A DNA stretch of 60,000 bases, from positions 9,606,698 through 9,666,697 of the forward strand of contig OZ037765.1 in NCBI GenBank assembly GCA_964035545.1, given 5' to 3'. The translations under genes were made by a program, and so were the position numbers. Origin of the DNA: Bugula neritina (Eukaryota > Bryozoa > Gymnolaemata > Cheilostomatida > Bugulidae). Under the pieces are notes generated by a model. That model did not search any database. It had not been told where the DNA came from and was given only the letters and a program-made list of their open reading frames with translations. This document shows, piece by piece, positions 12,915 to 24,900 of the stretch. Numbering within the stretch: the stretch's first letter is position 1; each line of letters starts with the position of its first letter.

Positions 12915-15900
12915 TTAAAATTTCTTTCTGTTGTGCAGTGCTTTTATGTCGTACAACACATCCAAAATACAGGAGATACTCCATGCCTGAGCCGGGCAAC
13001 TATCCATGCATTTCTAGAAATGGTGAAAAAAAACATTGACACATTTTTTAAAACCTGGTCTGTTTTTCTGCAACGACAACAATTTCCAAGTAGCAAAACG
13101 TGACAAAGGAATCAGCATGGTTCATGGACAATACCAAGATTATAAATCTAAGTATCAAAACATATTTTTTTATCAACTTAGAAACAAAGGAGTTAGCAAG
13201 ATGTTTGATCAGTAAGAAGCTTACAATGAGCTACAATATACAAAACTGTAACAATCAATTTACTTTTTGAGCAAAGAAAACATCAGTTACACAATTTGCA
13301 GACTCATCAAATTTTGAAACTTTAGTTAAAATTGACTAACCTGCCCATTAGTATTGGTCAACTCGGGCAAACTTTTCCAGTCAGTAGACAAAAGAGCTAA
13401 ATGATGATTGGCCAAATTATGCTCAATGTTCATGACTGTTTTCTCAATTGTACCAGGTGTCTGAGATTCTAAGCGGTCAGCAATAACCAGAGATGCTCTC
13501 ATAAAGTACCCTAGAGGCCACAGCCATTCCTGGAGAACCAGTTCAAGATAATTCCATAAAAATGATCCTCAATATGTAACCAGAAATAAAAGTATTCGTC
13601 AACTATGAACTGGTTTTATTGATTGCTAACCAAAATCATATTGAAGTAAACATTATAGCACAAAGTCCAGTTTTAATAACTACAACTACTAAAAAAATAA
13701 AAAAATTCATTTCATAACAGCAAGACAATCAAAAGATAAAAATTATTAATGATATCAGTGATTTGCCAAAATGGATTTCGTGAAGAATAATTTTTATGAG
13801 ATACAAAATCATGGCTGCATGCTTTCATGTCTGCATGGAATATGGAAAGATGAAGTTAACACATACAACAGTGAAAATATACTTACAGGACCATTGTGGT
13901 AGTTGAAGCCACGAGCTGTTTTATAATTGTCTGAATCGTCATTGTTTAAGTAGTCACCATTGTAATTCCAGTCACTGGAGAAGAACACAGCTCAATGATT
14001 AGAAAAACAAACAGATAAAACTAGAAAACTTGATTATCTATAAACAATACATTTCTGGTAAATTACTACCTATTGCCACTAGGACTGACAATTTAAACAA
14101 ATGTTTTAGACTTATTAAAAAGTGAACAACTATTATATTTAGATCGGCACTTTTAGCTGTAAATACCTTGAATCAAGTGTTTTCAGCCCCAATGGGCCTA
14201 CCAGATGTGTTTCTACCATTTCAAGTGCCACTACCGCCTTTTCTGTGGTAAATAGATGGGGTGCCTACAAATAGAATAAAATATACTCAATCAATACAAT
14301 TTCAGCTACGTTTACGCAAATAATTTAATAACTACACATGGCAAAAGTTTCACTTCGGTATAAAGGTACAAAAGGATTTTGTAATATTGCTATATGTAAA
14401 GATTCTTACTACTACAATAGCAATGGGAAAGTTGGGCCTCAACTGATAGTCAGTCCAAGCAGTAGACGAGCCAACTAGATCTTTATATATGTTGTGTTTG
14501 TTAATCAGCTCTGGGTGTGGATCAACATCTGTACTGGTGTAAGTTCCATCAACAAAAAAGTACTTTTCAAAGTTTCTTTCTATTAAGTTACTCCAGACAC
14601 TGAATGTCACCAGTTGGCTATGAGACCATTCTAAATAAAAATATATAAAACAAGTTACGGAATGTTCACTGAAGAAATATATTGGACAAATGAAATAAAT
14701 TTTGACCAAATAAAGTATGGGGTCATTCCGCGTCAACTCAACCAATGGCCCACGCCTTTGCGTCTCAGATTTTGTTCATATTTACACCAAATAGACCTAC
14801 ACATGTTCTGAGTACTTTTCTTGAATATTTCTGGCCTGACACAAAAAGTTTTTGAGAAATGACTATTTCTATGAACAAAGGTTGGGAAAAATTTTGAGGA
14901 AAATTTGCGATTTTTACTTTTAGACCAATTTGTAAACGTCCATATCTCCATTATTTTTCTAGACTGAGCCTTAAAAGTTGGTGTGTGATTTGATAACACC
15001 TATTAATTTGCACTAGTAGTAACACATACTGCAGAATACTTTGTGTGCATATATGCTAAGCCATTGAATATTGGCAAATTTTTATAAATTTTGAAAAATT
15101 TTGAATATTTGCCACATCACAAAAGGCGTTAATTTTTATTTTACTTCCATGAATTTTTATCCATAAATAGTTGATTATGGTTACTTTATACTCCTTAATT
15201 TTTGTAATTTTAAAAATAATATTTTCTGAGATATAGACACCCAAAGTGAAGAAAATGTGAAAATTCGCCCAACTTCACAAGGATGTAACCCGATGTTTGA
15301 ATACATTAAAATCTTTCAAACAAGCATTTTCTGTAACGTCATTTAGTGTATTTTGTAGATTCATAAATTTGAACGTCCTTATATTGTCCAAACTTGAAGT
15401 AAATCGCACGGAAAAATGGTATGCGTACGAAAATCGGCAAATTGCAATTTTTCAATATAATATGTTGGGATCATACATATTTTATTATTCATATTGTTCA
15501 AAATATCAGGTAGATACATATATGTTTCCTATATATGTCAAATCTACTGAAGATTACAAGAAAATCTGATTTGTGTGTAATATCGTAAGAAAAATTCTGC
15601 CGATTGGCATTATATGATATTCCCATTAAGTTTCAGGTAGCAACTGTTATTTCTGTGAGTGAATGGTGTGAAACAGCTGAAATCTTGCTGGAATCAAGTA
15701 CATTAAGTAGCTGAGGCAAGGAAGGCTTCAAAAGCATACCCAAATATACCACCATGGCCCTGAACACAATAGGCCTAATTAATTCAATGACGGTGGTGTT
15801 TAATACATGCCGAAAATAATTGTGGCTTTTGAAACAGATGGGCCTAAATATAGCACAATGGCCCTAACCTCGCCCTAATTTGGTTAGTACTGGTTAAAGA

Positions 15901-18900
15901 ATCAAGTAATTGGCGTCATGCCATGTCTAATGTTCATCATCCTTAAAAAATTTACAACTCTCTTTTTCATAGCTGGAAGCAATGGTCTTCCAACTTTAGT
16001 ATCTGATTCAGACAGAACTCTTTTTGCAGTCTGCTGGCTTGCTGTGCTAGGTAATTGTTGGGTTTTTACATAAGCTGGGAAAGTTTTTTCCTAACACATG
16101 ATAGCTTTTCACATGTCATCTCAGCTATAATTATTATGCTTTTCCATTTTCATTATAGCTAATACACAAAAGCTAACTTTTTTACGACTATAAAAACCCA
16201 GCGGTTTTTTTCTTATCCAGACTTGCTTTTCACACTTGTACTGGCAACTTGTAACTCATGAGATAACCCTTTTTTACGTTGCTATTTCTTCAGTCTGCTA
16301 CTATAATAAATATTTATTTTTCTAACTTGAAACACAACGATAATTGTTTACTCCAAATTCTATAGATGCCTTATCAATGGTCCATATTTCTGGTGCCAAT
16401 GTCAATAACTGGACCTTCTTTTGTCCCAAAGAAACTTTCACCTTATTCAAGGAACATATTATTATGTTCAAATCTTTATGATTAATAGGCTTTATACAGG
16501 CATTTGTTGCTTCTGGGTGGAGTTCCTCTCCCTCTATACTTGCAACTGTGGCAACCTTCTTAGCAATGACCTCCTCCACTAGATTGTTTTTTCCCCATAG
16601 TTCACTTTACTGGAAGGGCTAATTTTTGGGGCTTTCTTGGTATAATTCTACTCTTTTGAACTGTAGAATCTGAGAGAAACTGTGCAATATTAATTGCTTT
16701 AAAAAACCTGAGCTCTCAGAATACTCTCAGGAAACTAAAAGTGAAATATGATGCATTTCTTGAAGTTGAGAATTAAGGAAGCACAGACACTAAACACTGG
16801 AATGACAGAATTGGAAACTTCTCCCTTGAAAGCTGCAAAATTAGCCCATCCAGTAAAGTGAGCTATAGGAAAATAAAATGAAAGAAAGTGCAGGAGGTCA
16901 TTACTGAAAAGGTAGAAACAGTCTAGGGTATAGATGAAGAAGAACTCCACCCAGAAGCAACAAATGTCTGTATGAAGCGTAGTAATCATAAATATTTGAA
17001 CAAATTAGTATGATCCTTGAATAAGGACACGGAAGTTTTCTTGTGACTAGAGAGGGTCTAGTTATTGACATTAGCACAAAAAGCTGGACCATCGATAGAA
17101 CAGCCATAGAATTTGGAGCAAACAATTACCTGGCCCAGCAAGCCAGAAAACAGCAAAGGAAATTCTGTTTGAACGAGATGGTAAAGTTGGAAGACCATTC
17201 TCTCTACATTTAAAAAAAAAAGTTGTAGATTTTTTCAGGATGATGAATATTATTCTTAGCCTGGGCAAATTACTAACCTGATTAGGGTGAGGTTAGGGCC
17301 ATTCTGCTATATTTAGACACGGTCTGTTTCAAAAGCCACAATTGTTTCCAGCATGCAGTAACCCCCACGTTGATCTAATTCGGCCTATTGTATTCAGGAC
17401 CATGGTGTTATATTTGGGTATGCTTTTTGAAGCCTTCCTTGCCTCAGCTACTTAATGTACTTGATTCCAGCAAGATTTCAGCTGTTTCACACCATTCACT
17501 CACAGAAATAACAATTGCTACCTGAAACTTAATGGGAATATCATATAATGCCAATCGGCAGAATTTTTCTTATGATATTACACACAAATCAGATTTTATT
17601 GTAATCTTCAGTAGATTTGACATATATAGGAAACATATATGTATCTACTTGATATTTTGAACAATATGAATGATAAAAAATGTATGATCCCAACATATTA
17701 TATTGAAAAATTGCATTTTGCCGATTTTCGTACACATACCATTTTCCCGTGCGATTTACTTCAAGTTTGGACAATATAAGGATGTTCAAATTTATGAATC
17801 TACAAAATACACTAAATGACGTTGCAGAAAATGCTTGTTTGAAAGATTTTACTGTATTCAAACATCAGGTTACATCCTTGTGAAGTTGGGCGAATTTTCA
17901 CATTTTCTTCACTTTGGGTGTCTATATCTCAGAAAATATTATTTTCAAAATTACACAAATTAAGGAGTATAAAGTCACCATAATCAACTGTTTATAGATA
18001 AAAATTCATGGAAGTAAAATAAAAATTGACGCCTTTTGTGATGTGGCAAATATTCGAATTTTTTCAAAATTCATAAAAATTTGCCAATATTCAATGGCTT
18101 AGCATATATGCACACAAAGTATTCTGCAGTATATGTTATTACTAGTGCAAATTGATAGGTGTTATCAAATCCCACACCAAATTTTAAGGCTCAGTCTAGA
18201 AAAATAATGGAGATATGGACATTTACAAATTGGTCTAAAAGTAAAATTCGCAAATTTTCTTCAAAATTTTTCCCAACCTTTGTTCATGAAAATAGTCATT
18301 TCTCAAAAAGTTTTTGTGTCAAGCCAGAAATATTGAAGAATAGTACTCAGGACATGTGTAGGTCCATTTGGTGTAAATATGAACAAAATCTGAGACGCAA
18401 AGGCGTGGGACTTTCTGAAATTTGGTTGATTTGACACGGAATGACCCTATGCATTTACCACATTTACTGCTAACTAGTAAAGTAGCCCCACCTGGTTTCT
18501 TCACAGCTACTCCTTCAAACGGGTATTTATTTTTCTTAGAAAGATCCGATAGCCATTTCACCGTAGATGCACACAAGCCTACCAACTCCACTGCCGAGCC
18601 ATCCCTGCAGTAAAATAGCTTGCTATAAATGCGACACAACACGTCATAATTGTACACACCAGTTGCTATAGCTTTATGCTTGCTTATGTTTTATTGTGGA
18701 GTAATTCAAACAGATGCTAAATTTCAGTGCTAAAGCCTGTAGAACTATGATAAATAATCATCACCCTGAAAATGTATCTTAGAAGAATTCATCTCTATTT
18801 TTAACTGAAGTGTTTAGAAACACCTGGGAAAAATAGTTATAGTTAAAACATATCACATCTATTACCTTGGCGTTGCAGGTTTCCCTTTATTTCCAGCTTT

Positions 18901-21900
18901 ATCACTGGAGCCCATCTTGTCCATCCACGTGCCACAGTTATGAGAATTACCACCAAACACAAAGCCTGTGTTCCAATCTATACCAGCTTCTACAGTAAAC
19001 CCCTCCTCTCTCATGTGCTCATCAATAGCCTTTCCAGCATTTCTCTCTCTGAAGCATATGCCGTCTGCATGTCGCTGTAAGGCTTCTTGCATCACCTCAG
19101 CCAGTGGTTGGGTCTAATAAATCCATCAATTAACCAAAGCTGATAATTTAACATCATGTTATATTAAAATAACTTGATGCTTCTCTGCTATAAATATTGA
19201 AACTCTATAGAATTAGTTGACAACAAATAAATTGCATTGGATCTCACACAAATCAATAACATTAGAAAAAACTTGTCACAAAATAGAAATTTACAGCAAG
19301 CAATCAACAGCATACTAAAATTCATTAAAACATGCAATGAAACCATCTCAACCCATCATAATCATTGTCCAGTCTTACAATGAAGAAAGCGGTTAGCTCC
19401 TGCCGCAAGTACTTGAATATACAACTAACACTCACATACCTTGTAACCCGCTCCATAAGGCTCACTATCATCAGTATGGAAGATTCTCAGCAGCTCCTCT
19501 TTGAAGATCTCGTGACCCTGAGGTACAAAACTGCAATAGTCTTGAATAGCCTGAAACCACCACCACACAGCATCCCTACAGTTGTATCGGGCGTGCACAC
19601 CTTCTCCGTGCAGATTAGGTATAAGTCCATGACGCAATGTAGCAGCAAACGACAATATTATTGCCCTACAACAATATACGCAATCATCTTAAAGATGCGA
19701 TTGGACTCTGTCATAAGTAAGACGTATAATTATGTCTATTATTTTTGGGTCTGCAGAAGTTACAATAATTGAAAAAGAAGATTAATCAGACTGTGTGTGT
19801 TTATTATCAGCATTTCTACTAACTTAGCTTCATGAAACCTTTCAGTGACCAGCATTAGACCCCTGAGAGCTATGAATGTGTCTCTACCCCAGATTCTCAT
19901 CAGCCCCTCCGAGAAATGAGGTAAACCTGAGTGTGAGCAGACAAGATGGCATTTACAACAACCACCACAGCTAGAACCAGTATTTTCAAGTTGTATTCAT
20001 ATACCAAAAAATTCAAATCTATGAACGACAGGCTAGTCTCTCACTATTATAATTTTATAAAGAGAAATGAGAAACAATGAATGCATACCTGCTGATATGC
20101 TGACCAGATCAACTTCCTCAGTTACAGGATGTTTATACTGAAGCTCTAGAGAAGGGGTCAACTTAGCAAGCTGGGCTGTGCCCACCTTCCCACAAAACTG
20201 TAAAGTGCATAAGGCTAACTCTTTGGCAAGTGGTGAACCCTGACTGGCAAACCTGTGAATGTATACAGACATTGCTGAATGCTTTTTATAATGGTTTGAA
20301 TATCAGTGCGTTACCAGATATACAACACTAATTATATATAGAAATTGTTTCACTGGTGCAATAGAGACAACAAAATAATGTTTATATAGAATTTACTAAA
20401 GTAAACTGTGCACTGCCAGAAATATCAATGTAATTACCGTGAAAATTGCCGGTAATGTAGTCAACAGAATTGATGTAAATTAATTAAAGGAGAAAACTTA
20501 CATGCCCAGCTTACTCCATGCAGTCTGATATATCATCAAGGATAGAGCAGCCATTAATATATCAAAGTAACAGGGAATAAGATAACGAGGTAACAGCATA
20601 ACAGGCTTAAAGATTGACGTCACAAACTCAGAGAACTGAAAAGTATAAAAATAATGTGTTAATTAGACTTGTTGCAATTATAATATAAGCTAATTAAAGC
20701 ACTAGTGAACTAATGACAGTTGATGATACCTGCTTAAGAGATGGGTACATGGCAAGCCGACTTGTAGTGTATTCAAACAACCAGTTTCCTGCTCTAATGT
20801 TCTGACAGAGAGGATGCCCAAGGTCGTTGCTACTCCGAATTCTGCTCATAACCGAAAAGATTCCTGTATAAAAGGTATGAGATATTAACAACAATTAATT
20901 CTCACCGAATTCGTTTTAGTTCTTGCAGGTAACGGGTTAACAACAATCCGTGCTAATACTGAATTAATACTAAATTCGTAACTGTGAACTAATAATATAT
21001 CGACGTATTGCTTAAAAAAAATGAAAGGCTAACATATTTGCTGTAGAAGTTTGTATCCTTATACGAATAAATCACTTAGCAGTAAAAATCAAAACTGTAT
21101 CCATTGTAATACTAAAACAGTGAACATAGCGACTACCAATTAGTAACTCACAACTAATAATATATAAACCTGCTGCTTACATGAAAGCAAACAAGTGACA
21201 TATTCTGTAGAGGTTTGAATACTTAGCAGACTTAGCAGCATGGAGCAAAATTGTGCCCATTGTGGCTCCCAGAACAGCAAACATAAGCTCTACCAGTGTT
21301 GGCTTGGTAGTGAAGAATAAACTGAGATATACTACACTTACCCTGTAAGCCAGTGTAGACTAGTGGGCCATAATCAGGGATATTGTAGCTACCAAACCCA
21401 CTGATGACTCGCTCCTCAGCTTCACAGTGATATAAGATTGCATTGAGATCTGATAATGTCAGTTTAGACATCATGGTATCTATTTCGTCTAAAAATGTCG
21501 TGCAATGATAAAACTTTACCAATCACTGTCAATATACCAACAATAAAATTTAATGCACACAATGACAATAAATCCAACGGTATTCAGATGTATGTATTAA
21601 ATATACAATGCAAACACAAAATTAAATAATATTTATTATTAATATCAAATATTATATCAACTGCAGCAGCCTACTCTAAGAAGCAACATTATATGATAAT
21701 AAATGCAGACTAAGATTGGACATAAATCTACATTGTGACCCCAAAGTTGATCGCCTATTTACAGATAAGTCATTCTCAATTAGTGATCAATAATCGACAA
21801 GATTTCTATCACCAAATAGATGTTACATTGACAATATTTACTGAGCGACAAGTAAGTGAATAAGTGGGTTAGAGTCTGTATCTACAAGGCTGAATCAGAC

Positions 21901-24900
21901 AGTAGTTAAGTACTTACTACTAGAGAAAGCCAACACTGTACCAACCTGTATCTCCACTGGTAGACTTGCAGGCAGTCTTGCATAAATTAATTGCAGACAC
22001 AGATTTGAATACCTCCGTGGCGGCATCAGTTAGGTCAGCATTAGGCTCCACGCTGTAAACAAATTATTTCTAAATAAGAGAATGAAAACTGAAATGAAAA
22101 GGTTTCATTACCTTGATATTATTTACGGTTAACGATAAAATGAGCTCTAAAATCCTGATGATACAAAACAAGCAGCAACAAGGATTCTTGAAATAAGAAC
22201 TTTTTGGTCTGACTTATAAATTCAACAGAAATAGTATTTACCAACCAAGACACGACAGCTACTCAAAACACAAGTACTGTGTAGACAAATGTTACCTAAC
22301 CTAACCCCAGCAATACCATCTTTATAATAATAAGCCACATGCTAAAATTACTGGAATACAATTTTATAATAAATTTGGGTGTCACCGTTTCAAAAATCAC
22401 AAAACATTAGAAAAAACATGTATATGCAAAATGCTGTATTGGTATCCAGCACATAGCAGCATTGCATTTATTAAAAGTCACAACCAATTTTTTAAGAATA
22501 ATACCAAAAAGACAAAAACTAAACTAAATATTATTCTACTCCAGCAATCAACACCTAAAAAGTTACTTCAACCACAGATATAAATACAAGAACTTTGCTG
22601 ATTTCCAACATAATAATTTACCTAATGATTAGAACAGTACCAGGTGGGAAATAATTGAACACAATTCGTTGCATAGTGGGAGTTATCTGACTAAATTCCA
22701 GCCCATGAATATCAGTGATGTCTACATCTGTTTGTGTGTTAGTGGTGTAAGAGGTCAAGCCATTCAAATATTTGTCATGTTTGGTAAATCCTGGTGATTC
22801 ACACTTTCCTTCTACTCTACTGTATAACTTTACATTTGAAATACTACCTGCAAAAATATCAAACTTATCTTCATTTAAAAATATTATAATATTCAATAGC
22901 CAACCCTGTAAAATGAACTTACAAGAATGCATTAAAATGTGTTTCTTCAAGTTTAGCTTAGCATGTGCGTCATAATTTATGATAACCGATGTTTTAGTAT
23001 GGTCGTGTATGGTGTATGCGTCTATCATACCTTTGAAGTAATACTTTTTGCTTTTAAAACTGATTATGTAACTAGTACAACTCACACACCTTCAAATGAG
23101 AGATGATCACAGTTAGGATTGACGTCATCATTGAGATTGGAAGCACTTCTCACAACCCCGATAACAGACTTATGAGTCAAAGGGTTATGTCTGGTCATGG
23201 AAACAACGCTTGCACTCAAGTCATGAACATAAACCTGTTGATTAAAACATATTAGAAGAAATGTATTGAGCTAAATTTTAAACTATATTGCATTTACCAA
23301 ATCATAAGAACTGTAAAACGAGCTATAAATGCAATAGCAAAGTAACCAACAATTATAAAAACAACAGCAAAAAAGTTTTTGTACTATATTAGATGATGCA
23401 GCAAGAAACAAAGTAAAAGGTGGTCAAGTAACTGAACTGCAGCACATAAAACACTGAGAAAAAGTTTTTAAATAACAGCACTGCAAGACACACATAAACT
23501 TATAGGATTTCAAAGAGCTCATTCCAGAGCAAAAGATGAAAAGTGAAACTTAAGTTTGGGTATTGGCCCAAGGTAGAGAAAATGCAAGAGACAATTAGTT
23601 ATCTCTTAATGCAGAGAGAATCTACCTGGGAGTAGCCACTGCCTCCCATTAACTGGTGAAGAGAGTTGAGAATTTTCTTAGCGGAGATAATCCCAGTGTT
23701 CTCTGAGCAGTATTGAGGCAGATCTGTGGGTCGAGTGCTCCAGCTGCTGTACAAACGGGTTTCTTGCACAATGTCTATCTACGTGACATAAAGAATGCGT
23801 CAAACAAGAAGCTCTACTGCTGTATCACTATCAGTGTTGTATTTATATAACTATTGCATTTAATAAAGTGGCTAAAACTCTGTAACTACTAATTAGCTGT
23901 AAATAGCATACAGTTTGAAAAAATATATACAAAGGTGAAGACACTAAAATATAAAGATAGGTCACAGCATCCATTAGATTGACTCAACATAATATTAATA
24001 TCATTCAATTCTGGGGCACATTACGGGTAAATTTAAAACTCCATGAAGTGTAATATTTTGTAATGCAGATAAAACATAAATTGGCTCCACCATGTTAGCA
24101 TAAAAAAGTTAAACCAACTACCAAACTAGATGTGCGACAGCTGAATATACAAGATGCCAAGCAGAGTTGGCATAGAGAGTCTTACATGGTGAGGAATAAA
24201 CTCATCAAATCCTCTGTTGCTGCCGACAGCACAGCAAGACATTGCAACAGCCGCTGCCAGAGGTAGAGAGTCGTTAATTGTTCTCCCATACTAAAACAAC
24301 ATTACAAACAATGTAAACTGTACGCACAACACAGTGACTGCACATCCAACTACCTTATCTGCATTTAATTGAAATAACAAGATTGAACCCTCAATGCACA
24401 TCTACAGTTGGGTAGAAATATATTTGACCTAATAACATCTCATAGGGGTTTATTGAAACATGATTGTCATATCGGGCTAAATAGCAAATAATAAAGTTAA
24501 GAAATGCCTTCGATTACATACTACCAAAAGCTTATTGTAGCATATCACAATGAATATATACCTGTTTGGCTGTAATAGACTCATTATCATGAGTGGCGTC
24601 CATGAAGAGTGCATGTGCGACTGACGGGGCCAATACTTGCACTGAAGGCTGTACGAAAGAGCCGACAGGTTTGCCACCATACCTGTGCACCATCCGCCCC
24701 AAATCAGACATACTGTTAGATGACAAAGCCTCTATAATGAAACATTTCTCAACTACAGCGAAGTCAAATAAGAGTACCTTGCTGATGTTTTTCTACAGGT
24801 GACATTAATAAATAACTGTAGCAATCATACTGCGCAACTGCATACAATTATAATTTTTATTTGTATCATTGAACAACCAACAATGTATTTGAATGCCAAT

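Larger units (their letters stand above)
14720..18447. mobile_element. 3.7-kb near-palindromic fold-back transposon in an AGL intron, 4-bp TATG duplication
   Basis: The ends read GGGTCATTCCGCGTCAA at 14720 and, reverse-complemented, GGGTCATTCCGTGTCAA at 18447. Exact direct repeats TATG flank the element (14716-14719 and 18448-18451). Nearly the whole element is an inverted repeat: left arm 14720 to about 16650, right arm about 16815 to 18447, leaving a spacer near 170 bp. The outer arms are almost identical (about 9 differences in roughly 270 bp counted around 15297-15569 against 17861-17589); the inner parts are clearly more diverged. Decayed coding fragments lie in both inner arms and no intact transposase is visible. 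A 4-bp duplication and GGG termini would fit Sola-like elements, but that is a guess. The right end lies 20 bp from the splice donor of the AGL exon 18468-18604. Confidence 0.9.

Noticed and set aside
15297-15569. 90-codon frame repeated in inverse orientation at 17589-17861
   Set aside because: Both copies lie in the arms of the palindromic element. The peptide resembles no known protein, and the two differ by as many codon-changing as silent substitutions, so I treat it as non-coding.
18159-18434. 91-codon frame repeated in inverse orientation at 14733-14999
   Set aside because: It is the terminal repeat of the element, reading through sequence with no protein character.
22150-22210. C/D-box snoRNA candidate in an AGL intron (CTGATGATA)
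   Set aside because: No D box or terminal stem was found at a suitable distance.
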